Origin: B16-G9 sp964400655
GTDB lineage: Bacteria > Bacteroidota > Bacteroidia > Bacteroidales > F082
DNA length: 30,724 nucleotides
Assembly (NCBI GenBank): GCA_964400655.1
Contig: CAYNVN010000176.1
Span: 1 to 30,724, forward strand
Reading direction: 5' to 3'
Shown: positions 17,030 through 25,113 of the stretch, piece by piece
How the letters are laid out: each line of letters begins with the position of its first letter
Numbering within the stretch: position 1 is the stretch's first letter
The notes under the pieces: generated by a model
Database searches by the model: none
What the model saw: the letters and a program-made list of their open reading frames with translations, nothing else
Told to the model about the DNA's origin: nothing
Program-made: the position numbers and the translations under genes

Positions 17030-19210
17030 TTATTTTATTCTGCTCACCTTTTGCACGCCGTTAATTTTACTCATTCTGTAAATAAGGCTTTTAAGGTGAT
17101 CAACCGATTTGATCATAACCACAATTTTTCCGTCGAATGTTTTTCCTTTTGTATTAAAGTTAACCGACCTCATATTAATGTTCAGGTCGTTGGCAATAAG
17201 TGTTGTTATTTCGCTCAGCAACCCCAGTTCATCTTTTCCCTGAATCCTTATAACCGCATTTTTATAAGTTTCTTTATTGGTTTCGAGCCATTTTATGGGC
17301 AACACCCTGTAGGGATATTTTTCGAGCAGTCGTTTTGCATTGGGACAATCTTTACGATGGATAGAAATTTTTCCCTGCGTTGTTACAAATCCAAACACAT
17401 CGTCACCCAAAATGGGGTTACAACATTTTGAAAAATAGTAATTAACGTTTTTCAGATTGTCGTTTACCCAAAGTACTTCTTTATCTTCTTCCCTATCGGG
17501 TTGTTTTGTAACGTCAAGGTTAAGCTGGCCGGTTTCATTTTCATCTTTAACCTGTTGCGGTGTATTATCGTCTTCAATTTTTTCGGTAATGGTCTTTTTA
17601 ATGATGGCAATATCCAGCTTTCCCGTGGCAATTAAATAATAGAGGTCAACAGCAGTATCAAGTTTATAATGTTTAACCAAAAAGTTAATGATATCGTCGG
17701 TACTTTTTATTTTCCAGTTTTTAAGTTTTCGCAACAGCAGCGATTTTCCCGATTCGGCTTCTTTATATTTTTCCTCTTTAAGCTGCCTTTTTATTCTGCT
17801 TCGTGCTCTTTCGGTAACCACATAGGCAAGCCAGTCGATTTTGGGTTTTTGCTTTTTGGAAGTCATAATATCGACCCTGTCGCCATTTTGTAACACATAT
17901 CTTATGGGTACCACTCTGTTGTTAACCCTTGCTCCGTTACAGCGGGCTCCCACATCGGTATGTATGTCGTAAGCAAAATCGAGTACCGTGGCACCATTAG
18001 GGAGTTGTTTGAGGTCGCCTTTTGGAGTAAACACAAAAACTTTTGTTGCCTTGGCAGTATTTACCTTATAAACGCTTTTTCCACTTTTATTGGAATTTTC
18101 GAGTGCATCCCTAACCTGCTCCAGCCAGTTGTCTCCCTCATTTGATTTTCCGATACCTTTATAAAGCCAGTGAGCAGCCTGTCCTTTTTCAGCCTCTTCG
18201 TCCATTCGGCGGGTACGTATCTGTACTTCCACCCAACGTCCTCCCTGTCCTTTAACAGTGGTATGCAACGATTCGTAACCGCTTGCCTTGGGTGTTGTAA
18301 TCCAGTCGCGCAAACGTTTTGGATTGGGCGGATAAAAATCGGTTATAATGGAATAGGCACGCCAGCACACCTCTTTTTCTTTTTTAGGTTTTGCATCGAG
18401 GATAAACCGGATGGCAAACAGGTCGAATACCTGTTCGAAATCCACGTTTTGGCGATTCATTTTTGCCCAGATAGAAGGGATGGACTTGGTACGATATTTT
18501 AAACTGTACTCAAAACCATTTTTTATCAACTCGCGTTCAATGGGTTTTAAAAAATCCTGAATATAAACCTCCCGTTTGGCTTTTGTCTCTTTTATCTTTT
18601 TTTCGATCTCGTGATAAACATCGGGCATTTCAAAAAGCATAACCCGTTCTTCCATTTCGGTTTTTACGTTATAAAGCCCCAGCCGGTGCGAAACGGGAAT
18701 GTAAACATGTTTTACTTCGTTGATGATCTTTTTTTGTCTTTCGGAAGAAGATTCACTTAGATGACGTAAATCGTAAATACGATGAGCAAGTTTGATAAGA
18801 AGTATCCGTATATCTCCAACAATTGAAAGAAATAAATCGCGAAACGTTTCCGAATTGTACGAAATCCGTTCGGTTTGAAAAGCAGATATCCGGTTGAAAC
18901 CTTCCAGAATTTCCCGAACCTCTTTCCCGAACTCCTTTTCGATTTTTTCAAAAGGATAGTGAACGGCTGAAACGCCATGCAATAATGAACAAACCACCGA
19001 AATTGCACCCAGCCCAATCTCGTTGATTGATATGCCGGCAACTTCCATATAGTGTGAAAAATCTTCTTTCGGCTGAAATAACCGATACGATTCCCAGGCA
19101 CGGTTAAATGCTTTGGTAATCAGGTTCTTCTCGCTATCATTAAACGGTTTAACGTCAAAAAGAAGAATCTCTTCCAGCTTTTTCCGGTATATTTTATCGG
19201 GTTTTTTCAT
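17030..19210 (-). CDS. relA: RelA/SpoT-type (p)ppGpp synthetase with degenerate hydrolase domain
   Basis: This 726-residue long RSH protein makes (p)ppGpp from ATP and GDP/GTP in the stringent response. Domains in order: HD region (about 50-150), synthetase (about 235-350), TGS (about 388-450), helical region, Cys-containing zinc-finger-like region (SKCCNPILGDDVFGFVT, then HRKDCPNA), and C-terminal ACT. In the HD domain His53 and His78 remain. The HD Asp is Gly79 (LLHG), the catalytic Glu-Asp pair is Ala82-Val83, the later Asp is His143 (LAHR), and the Asn is Asp147 (IYDLR). Hydrolysis is therefore probably lost. The synthetase keeps FDLFAIRF, YESLHTTV at 312-319 and EVQIRT, with an RLRD (299-302) in place of the RxKD/ExDD motif. 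Another hydrolase should exist elsewhere in the genome. It is in line with floA, 67 bp away. Confidence 0.92.
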   Translation of the reverse strand: MKKPDKIYRKKLEEILLFDVKPFNDSEKNLITKAFNRAWESYRLFQPKEDFSHYMEVAGISINEIGLGAISVVCSLLHGVSAVHYPFEKIEKEFGKEVREILEGFNRISAFQTERISYNSETFRDLFLSIVGDIRILLIKLAHRIYDLRHLSESSSERQKKIINEVKHVYIPVSHRLGLYNVKTEMEERVMLFEMPDVYHEIEKKIKETKAKREVYIQDFLKPIERELIKNGFEYSLKYRTKSIPSIWAKMNRQNVDFEQVFDLFAIRFILDAKPKKEKEVCWRAYSIITDFYPPNPKRLRDWITTPKASGYESLHTTVKGQGGRWVEVQIRTRRMDEEAEKGQAAHWLYKGIGKSNEGDNWLEQVRDALENSNKSGKSVYKVNTAKATKVFVFTPKGDLKQLPNGATVLDFAYDIHTDVGARCNGARVNNRVVPIRYVLQNGDRVDIMTSKKQKPKIDWLAYVVTERARSRIKRQLKEEKYKEAESGKSLLLRKLKNWKIKSTDDIINFLVKHYKLDTAVDLYYLIATGKLDIAIIKKTITEKIEDDNTPQQVKDENETGQLNLDVTKQPDREEDKEVLWVNDNLKNVNYYFSKCCNPILGDDVFGFVTTQGKISIHRKDCPNAKRLLEKYPYRVLPIKWLETNKETYKNAVIRIQGKDELGLLSEITTLIANDLNINMRSVNFNTKGKTFDGKIVVMIKSVDHLKSLIYRMSKINGVQKVSRIK

Positions 19211-19277
19211 CCTTATAAGGGTGATTTACCTGAAGAACAGGCAGGCACAAACAGGTGTTTATTATCCTGAACAAGCT

Positions 19278-20270
19278 CTACTTACTACTTTCATCGGCAC
19301 CGCCTATGTTGGGATCTTTGGCTATGGAGTCGCGCATACGGGTGTCGGCCTGAATATTTTTATAACGTTGATAGTCCATGATTCCCAGGTTACCGTTTTT
19401 AAAAGCATCGGCAATGGCCATGGGTATTTGTGCTTCGGCCTGAATAACGTTGGCACGGGCTTCCTGTGCTTTGGCTTTCATCTCCTGTTCGTGGGCAACG
19501 GCCATGGCACGGCGCTCTTCGGCTTTGGCCTGTGCAATGTTTTTATCGGCATTGGCCTGATCCATTTGCAGTACGGCACCAATGTTTTTGCCAATGTCGA
19601 TGTCGGCAATATCAATGGATAAAATTTCAAAGGCTGTACCCGAGTCGAGTCCTTTTTCGAGCACCACTTTTGAAATGCTGTCGGGATTTTCCAAAACTTC
19701 TTTATGCGATTTAGCCGAACCGATGGAAGATACAATGCCTTCGCCAACACGGGCTAAAACGGTCTCTTCGCCGGCACCACCCACCAGTTGCTTGATGTTG
19801 GCACGCACCGTAACACGGGCCATGGCAATAAGCTGAATACCGTCTTTGGCAACGGCAGCCACCCGTTTGGTATCGATCACCTTGGGGTTAACCGACATCT
19901 GCACCGCTTCCAGCACATCACGACCGGCAAGGTCGATGGCGGTGGCCGTTTTAAAGTCCAGATCCATATTGGCTTTGTCAGCCGAAATAAGGGCGTTTAC
20001 CACCTGCTGCACATGTCCTCCTGCAAGATAATGCGCTTCGAGGTTTCCCCTGTCGAGATTGATACCGGCTTTGGCGGCAGTAATCATGCTGTTTACAATT
20101 AATCCCGGAGGAACTTTACGCCACCGCATGATGATGAGCTGAACCAGCGATATTTTTACATCGTTAACCAGCGCGTTGAACCACAGTCCCACAGGAATAA
20201 AATAAAAGAGTACCCATGCAAGGAACAACGCTCCGATACCTGTTGCTATAATGATATACGTATTAACCAT
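19278..20270 (-). CDS. floA: Flotillin-like membrane-scaffold protein FloA
   Basis: This 330-residue protein has an N-terminal hydrophobic hairpin (about 4-30) followed by a PHB/SPFH-like region. It matches the UPF0365/FloA family over its length, with IIMRWRKVPPGLIVNSMITA at about 46-65, AGINLDRGNLEAHYLAGG, VAAVAKDGIQLIAMARVTVR, and an Ala/Glu/Gln-rich helical region near 240-280 (KAEERRAMAVAHEQEMKAKA). Bacterial flotillins form scaffolds that organise functional membrane microdomains. An NfeD protein, the usual partner, is encoded 106 bp upstream. The Ala-rich coiled region mediates oligomerisation in relatives. Confidence 0.92.
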   Translation of the reverse strand: MVNTYIIIATGIGALFLAWVLFYFIPVGLWFNALVNDVKISLVQLIIMRWRKVPPGLIVNSMITAAKAGINLDRGNLEAHYLAGGHVQQVVNALISADKANMDLDFKTATAIDLAGRDVLEAVQMSVNPKVIDTKRVAAVAKDGIQLIAMARVTVRANIKQLVGGAGEETVLARVGEGIVSSIGSAKSHKEVLENPDSISKVVLEKGLDSGTAFEILSIDIADIDIGKNIGAVLQMDQANADKNIAQAKAEERRAMAVAHEQEMKAKAQEARANVIQAEAQIPMAIADAFKNGNLGIMDYQRYKNIQADTRMRDSIAKDPNIGGADESSK

Positions 20271-20376
20271 ATTTTTTTGTTTTATAAGGGTTTATGTTAA
20301 GGTATTAAAAATTATTTTCAAGTAATTTGTTTTCCCCGGATTAATGTTGTTATCAGATTAACGCTGTACTATTGTT

Positions 20377-20847
20377 TTATTGTCCGGTTACAGGTTTTAT
20401 ATAAACTTTGTTGTTGTCGATTTTAATAATTTCAACTTCCCTGCCCTGATCAATAAATTCCCCGCGGGCATCTACCTCAACAAACTGGTTGTTAAATTCG
20501 GCTTTACCCATGGGTGCGCATCTCGAAACGGTTGTTCCCCTGTCGCCTGCTTTAAGGTTAAATTTTTCCAGCGTGTTAACCCTGCCGTCGATTTTAGAAG
20601 CAAGTGCCGCTTTTTTCCATGTTTTGGAGCGGATGCCAATCCATATGGCAAGGGCGTTAACCAACAGGGTAACCAAAAGAACAATGTTTCCCGTGTGAGA
20701 ACCCAAATCGGAATAGGCCATCCAGATACCTCCCGTTATGGCTGCAAAACCGGCAATTCCGGCAAAACCGGTTCCCGGTATTACCAAAACCTCCAGCAAT
20801 AAAAGCAGGATTCCCACAACAATCAACACAATAACAAGCCACAACAT
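20377..20847 (-). CDS. NfeD-family membrane protein (short form)
   Basis: This 156-residue protein has hydrophobic segments at about 2-20, 26-45 and 52-72. A C-terminal OB-fold-type NfeD domain covers about 95-154 (AGDRGTTVSRCAPMGKAEFN, FVEVDARGEFIDQGREVEII). The ClpP-like protease domain of long NfeD proteins is absent, so this is the short NfeD1b type that accompanies flotillins. It starts two bases after the clpS stop codon and precedes floA, so clpS-nfeD-floA looks like one transcript. It probably stabilises or positions the flotillin scaffold in the inner membrane. Confidence 0.9.
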   Translation of the reverse strand: MLWLVIVLIVVGILLLLLEVLVIPGTGFAGIAGFAAITGGIWMAYSDLGSHTGNIVLLVTLLVNALAIWIGIRSKTWKKAALASKIDGRVNTLEKFNLKAGDRGTTVSRCAPMGKAEFNNQFVEVDARGEFIDQGREVEIIKIDNNKVYIKPVTGQ

Positions 20848-20849
20848 AG

Positions 20850-21125
20850 TTACCTGATTTCCATGGTTAATTTACGATTGGTCATCTCGGTATAAACGGG
20901 CATCAATTCATCCAGATGGCCGCTTTTTACCTGACACTTTCCTTTGTAATGAGCAATTAATGTACAGGTTTCGGCCTGCATGGGATTGTGTCCGCAAACC
21001 TCTACCAGACTTTCAATAACAAAATCAAACGAATTGACATCATCGTTCCATAAAATGAGTTTTTTTATCTCCTCATTTTGTGTACTATCCTCAATTTTTA
21101 TCTGTTTTTTTTCTTTTGTTGACAC
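20850..21125 (-). CDS. clpS: ATP-dependent Clp protease adaptor ClpS
   Basis: This 91-residue adaptor binds N-degron substrates (bulky hydrophobic N-terminal residues) and hands them to ClpA/ClpC-ClpP. The core LILWNDDVNSFDFVIESLVE (about 28-47) contains the NDD of the substrate pocket. AHYKGKCQVKSGHLDELMPV lies where relatives carry their H-x-x-G helix segment. The N-terminal 25 residues are charged and disordered-looking, as in relatives. It is first in the unit clpS-nfeD-floA, with a -7-like element at 21153-21160. No clpA or clpC is adjacent. Confidence 0.93.
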   Translation of the reverse strand: MSTKEKKQIKIEDSTQNEEIKKLILWNDDVNSFDFVIESLVEVCGHNPMQAETCTLIAHYKGKCQVKSGHLDELMPVYTEMTNRKLTMEIR

Positions 21126-21152
21126 CGCCTGATCATTTTTTTAAAAACCTCT

Positions 21153-21190
21153 CAAAGTTACATTTCTTTTTGGTATAATGCCTATTTTTG
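21153..21190. promoter_or_regulatory. Divergent candidate promoters of clpS and the Nudix gene
   Basis: CAAAGTTA at 21153-21160 reads TAACTTTG on the minus strand, towards clpS. TATTTTTG at 21183-21190 faces the Nudix gene on the plus strand. Both match TAnnTTTG. Neither has a clear -33 TTG at standard spacing. Confidence 0.35.
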
Positions 21191-21258
21191 GTAATAAAAT
21201 CATTAATTAAACCTGCCTTGATAATAAAACAAAAACGGAAAAAGCCCGTTAATTTACA

Positions 21259-21903
21259 ATGAGTTCAAATCTTTTTAATCATTATATATCCGCATTGCGG
21301 AACAATTTAAAAAAGCCGCTTCCGGGAATTGATGTACAGTACCAAATGGCACCGGTTACCAGAAAGGAACAACTGTTATACAACCAAAGCGATGTTCCGC
21401 CGCGCGAAAGTGCCGTGCTTGCTTTGCTTTATCCGGATAATAATGATGCCAAACTGGTATTGATTAAACGGGCAACGGATAATACGGTTCACAGCGGACA
21501 AATTTCATTTCCGGGAGGCAGTGCGGAACCCACAGACCATAACGCCGCTTCAACCGCTTTGCGCGAAACCAGAGAGGAGCTGGGAATTGATATAAACAGG
21601 ATAAATTTGCTGGGGAAACTTACTCCGGTATATATTTCTCCTTCCAATTTCAATGTTATTCCGTTTGTAGGCTATATGAATGAAAAACCGGTTTTTAATC
21701 CCAATCACAATGAAGTTGACAGGGTAATAACGGTTTTTATTTCGGAACTGCTAAAACCCGGTGCCAAAACAGTTAGAAAAGTAACCACAAAATATGCCGT
21801 TGACCTTGAAGCACCTTGTTTTATTATTGAGGGTGAAATACTTTGGGGTGCCACAGCCATGATGATTAATGAGTTACTGGAGGTATTGAAAAATCAACAT
21901 TAA
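21259..21903 (+). CDS. Nudix hydrolase, CoA-pyrophosphatase-like
   Basis: This 214-residue enzyme hydrolyses a nucleoside-diphosphate-linked substrate, most likely CoA or a derivative. Before the Nudix box lies a NuCoA-like motif, LIKRATDNTVHSGQISFPGG. The box continues GSAEPTDHNAASTALRETRE then ELGID, with the metal-binding REtrEE core intact. The Arg expected in the middle of the NuCoA motif is Thr here, so the substrate is less certain. It is followed after 11 bp by a DUF2141 gene on the same strand, and diverges from clpS. Cytosolic. Confidence 0.87.
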   Translation: MSSNLFNHYISALRNNLKKPLPGIDVQYQMAPVTRKEQLLYNQSDVPPRESAVLALLYPDNNDAKLVLIKRATDNTVHSGQISFPGGSAEPTDHNAASTALRETREELGIDINRINLLGKLTPVYISPSNFNVIPFVGYMNEKPVFNPNHNEVDRVITVFISELLKPGAKTVRKVTTKYAVDLEAPCFIIEGEILWGATAMMINELLEVLKNQH

Positions 21904-21914
21904 AAAAACAGAGG

Positions 21915-22370
21915 ATGAAAAACATTATTGCTACAACGGTATTCATTATTTTGGCGGCTTCGGCATTTGGACAAAATAACGTAATGCTAACCGTTGAAGT
22001 TGACAGCATACAAAAATTAAAAGGAGCTATTTATGCCGCTGTTTTTAAAAATCAGGATGACTTTAAAGCCGATCGTGCCGTTCAGCGAAAAAAAACGGTT
22101 GTAAAAAATAGCAGCGAAAACGTTGTATTCAATCTGCCGGCTGACAGGCACTATATGGTGGCACTTTTTCAGGATTTGAACGCCGACGGCAAACTAAACA
22201 CCAAAGGTGCCATGAATGTGCCGGATGAACCTGTGGGATTTTCAAATAACAAATATGGCAGATTTGGCCCTCCGGGATTTGACAGGACTTCGTTTTTATT
22301 AAAACATGACACCACAATAACCATACACATTATTTCATCAAGGAGAGAGTATTTCAACAAAGCAAATTAA
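21915..22370 (+). CDS. DUF2141-family secreted protein
   Basis: This 151-residue protein has a signal peptide ending SAFGQ (about residue 20). The mature part fits DUF2141: VMLTVEVDSIQKLKGAIYAA, a central FNLPADRHYMVALFQDLNAD (with the family's YAVAvFHDxNxNGKLD pattern), then PDEPVGFSNNKYGRFGPPGF. Most members are exported; no biochemical activity is established for the family. The gene starts 11 bp after the Nudix stop, so the two are likely co-transcribed. The strong terminator at 22392-22423 ends the unit. Confidence 0.85.
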   Translation: MKNIIATTVFIILAASAFGQNNVMLTVEVDSIQKLKGAIYAAVFKNQDDFKADRAVQRKKTVVKNSSENVVFNLPADRHYMVALFQDLNADGKLNTKGAMNVPDEPVGFSNNKYGRFGPPGFDRTSFLLKHDTTITIHIISSRREYFNKAN

Positions 22371-22391
22371 AGACCTTTGTTTATATAACAT

Positions 22392-22423
22392 AAAAGCCGT
22401 GGCCTTTGTGGGCCACGGCTTTT
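22392..22423. terminator. Bidirectional intrinsic terminator between DUF2141 gene and atpC
   Basis: A perfect 13-bp stem, AAAAGCCGTGGCC (22392-22404) with GGCCACGGCTTTT (22411-22423), encloses a 6-base loop. A and T tracts lie on both sides. It lies between two converging genes and can serve both. Confidence 0.92.
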
Positions 22424-22447
22424 AAATTTATTTGTTAATCCGGATAA

Positions 22448-22681
22448 CTATTGCGCCAAAACCAGAACTTTATTGTTCAGCACCTCAATAACTCCTCCGT
22501 TTATTTCATAAAATTCTTCGGAGCTGCCTCTTTTTACTTTGATTTTACCTTTGGCAAGTGCCGAGATCAGCGGGGCATGGTTTTGCAATATTTCAAAAGA
22601 ACCATCAATACCGGGAAGCTGAACCAGGTCGGCTTCGCCCTTGTAAATGGTTACATCCGGTGTTATTATTTCAAGATTCAT
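22448..22681 (-). CDS. atpC: ATP synthase F1 epsilon subunit, short form
   Basis: This 77-residue protein covers only the N-terminal beta-sandwich of epsilon: MNLEIITPDVTIYKGEADLV, GSFEILQNHAPLISALAKGK, and the last strands INGGVIEVLNNKVLVLA. The C-terminal helical hairpin, which inhibits ATP hydrolysis in E. coli, is absent. I know short epsilon subunits as usual in Bacteroidota, so this is not a truncation by mutation. It follows atpD by 18 bp. It joins gamma to the rotor ring at the membrane. Confidence 0.92.
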   Translation of the reverse strand: MNLEIITPDVTIYKGEADLVQLPGIDGSFEILQNHAPLISALAKGKIKVKRGSSEEFYEINGGVIEVLNNKVLVLAQ

Positions 22682-22699
22682 AACTGTTCGGGTAGTTGA

Positions 22700-24208
22700 T
22701 TACTTACTTTCGGCAAGCATTTTCTTACCTTTTTCGATGGCTTCTTCGATGGTACCAACAAGGTTAAAGGCTGCTTCGGGATATTCATCCACCTCACCAT
22801 CCATAATCATGTTAAAACCTTTAATGGTATCTTCAATGGAAACCACGGTTCCTTTTAATCCGGTAAACTGTTCGGCAACATGGAACGGTTGTGATAAAAA
22901 ACGCTGTACACGACGGGCACGGTGAACAATCAGTTTATCCTCTTCCGAAAGTTCGTCCATACCGAGAATGGCAATAATATCCTGCAACTCTTTATAACGC
23001 TGCAAAATAAGTTTTACGCGTTGTGCGGTATTATAATGGTCGTCGCCCACCACATCGGGAGAAAGAATACGAGAAGTTGAATCCAACGGGTCAACAGCGG
23101 GATAAATACCAAGCTCGGCAATTTTCCTGCTCAATACCGTGGTGGCATCAAGGTGGGCAAAAGTAGTAGCCGGAGCGGGGTCGGTAAGGTCATCGGCAGG
23201 TACATAAACCGCCTGTACCGAAGTAATGGAACCTCTTTTTGTTGAGGTAATACGTTCCTGCATTAATCCCATTTCGGTAGCAAGTGTAGGCTGGTAACCT
23301 ACCGCCGAAGGCATACGTCCCAAAAGGGCTGACACTTCGGAACCGGCCTGGGTAAAACGGAAGATATTGTCGATAAAGAAAAGGATATCGCGACCACCCG
23401 ATTTTTCGTCGCCATCGCGGAAATATTCGGCAAGTGTCAAACCCGAAAGAGCAACACGGGCACGGGCTCCGGGGGGTTCGTTCATCTGTCCGAATACAAG
23501 TGTGGCCTGTGATTCGGAAAGCTCTTTGCGGTCCACTTTATCAATATCCCAACCGCCTTTTTCCATGGATTCTTCAAACTTTTTACCGTATTTAATAACG
23601 CCCGATTCAATCATTTCGCGCAGCAGGTCGTTACCTTCACGGGTACGCTCACCCACACCGGCAAATACCGAAAGTCCGGCATACGATTTGGCGATGTTGT
23701 TGATAAGCTCCATAATGATTACGGTTTTACCAACACCGGCACCACCAAACAAACCGATCTTTCCTCCTTTTGAATAAGGTTCAATCAGGTCGATAACTTT
23801 TATTCCGGTATAAAGCACCTCTTTTGAGGTGGTAAGCTCTTCAAATTTGGGGGGCTCACGGTGAATGGAATATCTGTTTTTGGTTTCTACTTTACCAAGG
23901 CCGTCGATGGCTTCGCCAACAACGTTAAACAATCTTCCTTTTATTTCTTCACTGGCAGGCATCGAAATGGGCTGTCCCAAAGGAACCACTTCCATTCCGC
24001 GGCTTAACCCGTCGCTGGAGTCCATGGCAATGGTACGCATGGTGTTTTCTCCAATAGCCTGTTGGGCTTCAAGAATTAACTTTTCACCGTTTTCACGTGT
24101 AATTTCAAGGGCATCGTAAAGATTAGGAAGGTCTTTTTCGTTTTCGAAAACTACGTCGATTACCGGGCCTATTATCTGAGCAATGCGGCCAACTGCTTGT
24201 TTATTCAT
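22700..24208 (-). CDS. atpD: ATP synthase F1 beta subunit
   Basis: This 502-residue catalytic subunit has the Walker A motif GGAGVGKT at 155-162, GERTREGNDL at 186-195 with the catalytic Glu of the GER motif, and the hydrophobic Walker B strand DILFFIDNIFRF. The SQPFHVAEQFTG motif lies towards the C-terminus. Length and motif order are those of a standard F-type beta subunit and not of the V/A-type. Only atpC follows; the other atp genes are not in this window, and the region upstream of atpD is the gene-free repeat stretch. A candidate -7 element lies at 24239-24246. Confidence 0.97.
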   Translation of the reverse strand: MNKQAVGRIAQIIGPVIDVVFENEKDLPNLYDALEITRENGEKLILEAQQAIGENTMRTIAMDSSDGLSRGMEVVPLGQPISMPASEEIKGRLFNVVGEAIDGLGKVETKNRYSIHREPPKFEELTTSKEVLYTGIKVIDLIEPYSKGGKIGLFGGAGVGKTVIIMELINNIAKSYAGLSVFAGVGERTREGNDLLREMIESGVIKYGKKFEESMEKGGWDIDKVDRKELSESQATLVFGQMNEPPGARARVALSGLTLAEYFRDGDEKSGGRDILFFIDNIFRFTQAGSEVSALLGRMPSAVGYQPTLATEMGLMQERITSTKRGSITSVQAVYVPADDLTDPAPATTFAHLDATTVLSRKIAELGIYPAVDPLDSTSRILSPDVVGDDHYNTAQRVKLILQRYKELQDIIAILGMDELSEEDKLIVHRARRVQRFLSQPFHVAEQFTGLKGTVVSIEDTIKGFNMIMDGEVDEYPEAAFNLVGTIEEAIEKGKKMLAESK

Positions 24209-24238
24209 AAAATGCTATGGTTAAAGAATTTTAGGGAG

Positions 24239-24246
24239 CAAATATA
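24239..24246 (-). promoter_or_regulatory. Candidate -7 element of atpD-atpC
   Basis: CAAATATA on plus reads TATATTTG on minus, matching TAnnTTTG, about 30 bp upstream of atpD. CAAA at 24261-24264 gives a possible -33 element, but the 14-bp spacing is short. Confidence 0.4.
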
Positions 24247-24340
24247 AGAAATATCGCAAACAAAAATAATTTGGTTTAGAAAAATTATAAATAAGTTATT
24301 TGAGCATACAGAAAAGTTTAAAAAAACGGGATATGCTTAA

Positions 24341-24790
24341 GCAGTGGTAATTTTAAAGTGCCTAGAGTGCCTAAAGTTTGGAGTGCCTGAAGTTAAAACT
24401 ACGTCGTTCATTCATATTACCCCGTCATTTCGAGGGAAGCACAAACGCTTTTTTCTTCGTCATTCCGACGACGAAGGAGGAGGCCTGCCCGAATGCATAA
24501 GCAGGCGGGCCTGCCCTGCCGGCAGGCGGGAATCCCCTACTATAAAGAACGTACTCTTTTTTGTCTGAAGGGCAGACTGATACCCGGGAGATCCCCGCCC
24601 GTACCGAACGGTATGTTCGGGAGATTCCTCAGTCGTTCCTCCTTCGGAATGACGATGGAGCTTGCGAGAGGGGCTTGTCAAACCTCTCAACCTCTCAACC
24701 TCTCAACCTTCGCGCCTCTGCGCCTTAGCGGTACATCAAACTTTCAAACCCGTCAGGTAACCATTAAATCTAAAACTATAAACCGTCAAA
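24341..24790. repeat. Composite repeat region B, related to region A
   Basis: From 24355 to 24385 there is a short GTGCCTAGA/GTGCCTAAA array, as at the left end of the window. Positions 24453-24537 are identical to 241-325 over 85 bases. Inverted halves (CGTCATTCCG... at 24458 and ...CGGAATGACG ending near 24653) surround about 50 bp of unlike sequence. A variable inner palindrome (CCCGCCC then GTACCGAACGGTATGTTCGG) lies at 24594-24620. CTCTCAACC is then tandemly repeated three to four times near 24680-24705. TACATCAAACTTTCAAAC near 24732-24749 closes the shared part. The order of modules is the same as in region A. No real gene. Confidence 0.8.
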
Positions 24791-25062
24791 CCAACAAGAT
24801 AACTTGTAAATTAATATGTCTCTAAATAAAAATAACTTTCTTTTTTATTAGCTTGTTATTTCCCTTTTTATATATCTTTGTTATTACATGTTTACAACAT
24901 ATATATTTATTCATATTAATGTTTACCTCCTGTAAAAGAATATAATACAAAGAAGAAAAAAGATTAATCAAAAGAAAACACCTTCTCTTTGGAATAAACC
25001 ATTTCATTAAAAAAAACAAAAATAATTCTTCCCTCTGAGAAAAGTTAAACCTGACCGCCATA
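24791..25062. other. AT-rich gene-free leader before hypE
   Basis: The stretch is strongly AT-rich, with A and T runs. I see no coding gene, no RNA gene and no clear hairpin. A 96-codon minus-strand reading frame is low-complexity and unlike a protein. It probably serves only as the upstream region of hypE. Confidence 0.5.
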
Positions 25063-25070
25063 TAACTTTG
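25063..25070 (+). promoter_or_regulatory. Candidate -7 element of hypE
   Basis: TAACTTTG matches TAnnTTTG and lies 43 bp upstream of the hypE start. No clear -33 TTG precedes it. Confidence 0.4.
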
Positions 25071-25113
25071 ACAGGCAAAAAAACAGAATAAACAGTTAAA
25101 AACAATAATCAAA

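Noticed and set aside
22448..22681. Truncated atpC pseudogene
   Set aside because: The short form is normal for the phylum, and the frame is intact with a proper stop and a terminator after it.
24344..24825. Reading frames in region B
   Set aside because: As in region A, they translate the same repeat DNA, giving near-identical peptides on either strand.
24822..25112. 96-codon minus-strand frame upstream of hypE
   Set aside because: Very AT-rich, Phe/Lys/Ile-dominated, no recognisable motif, and it covers the hypE promoter region.
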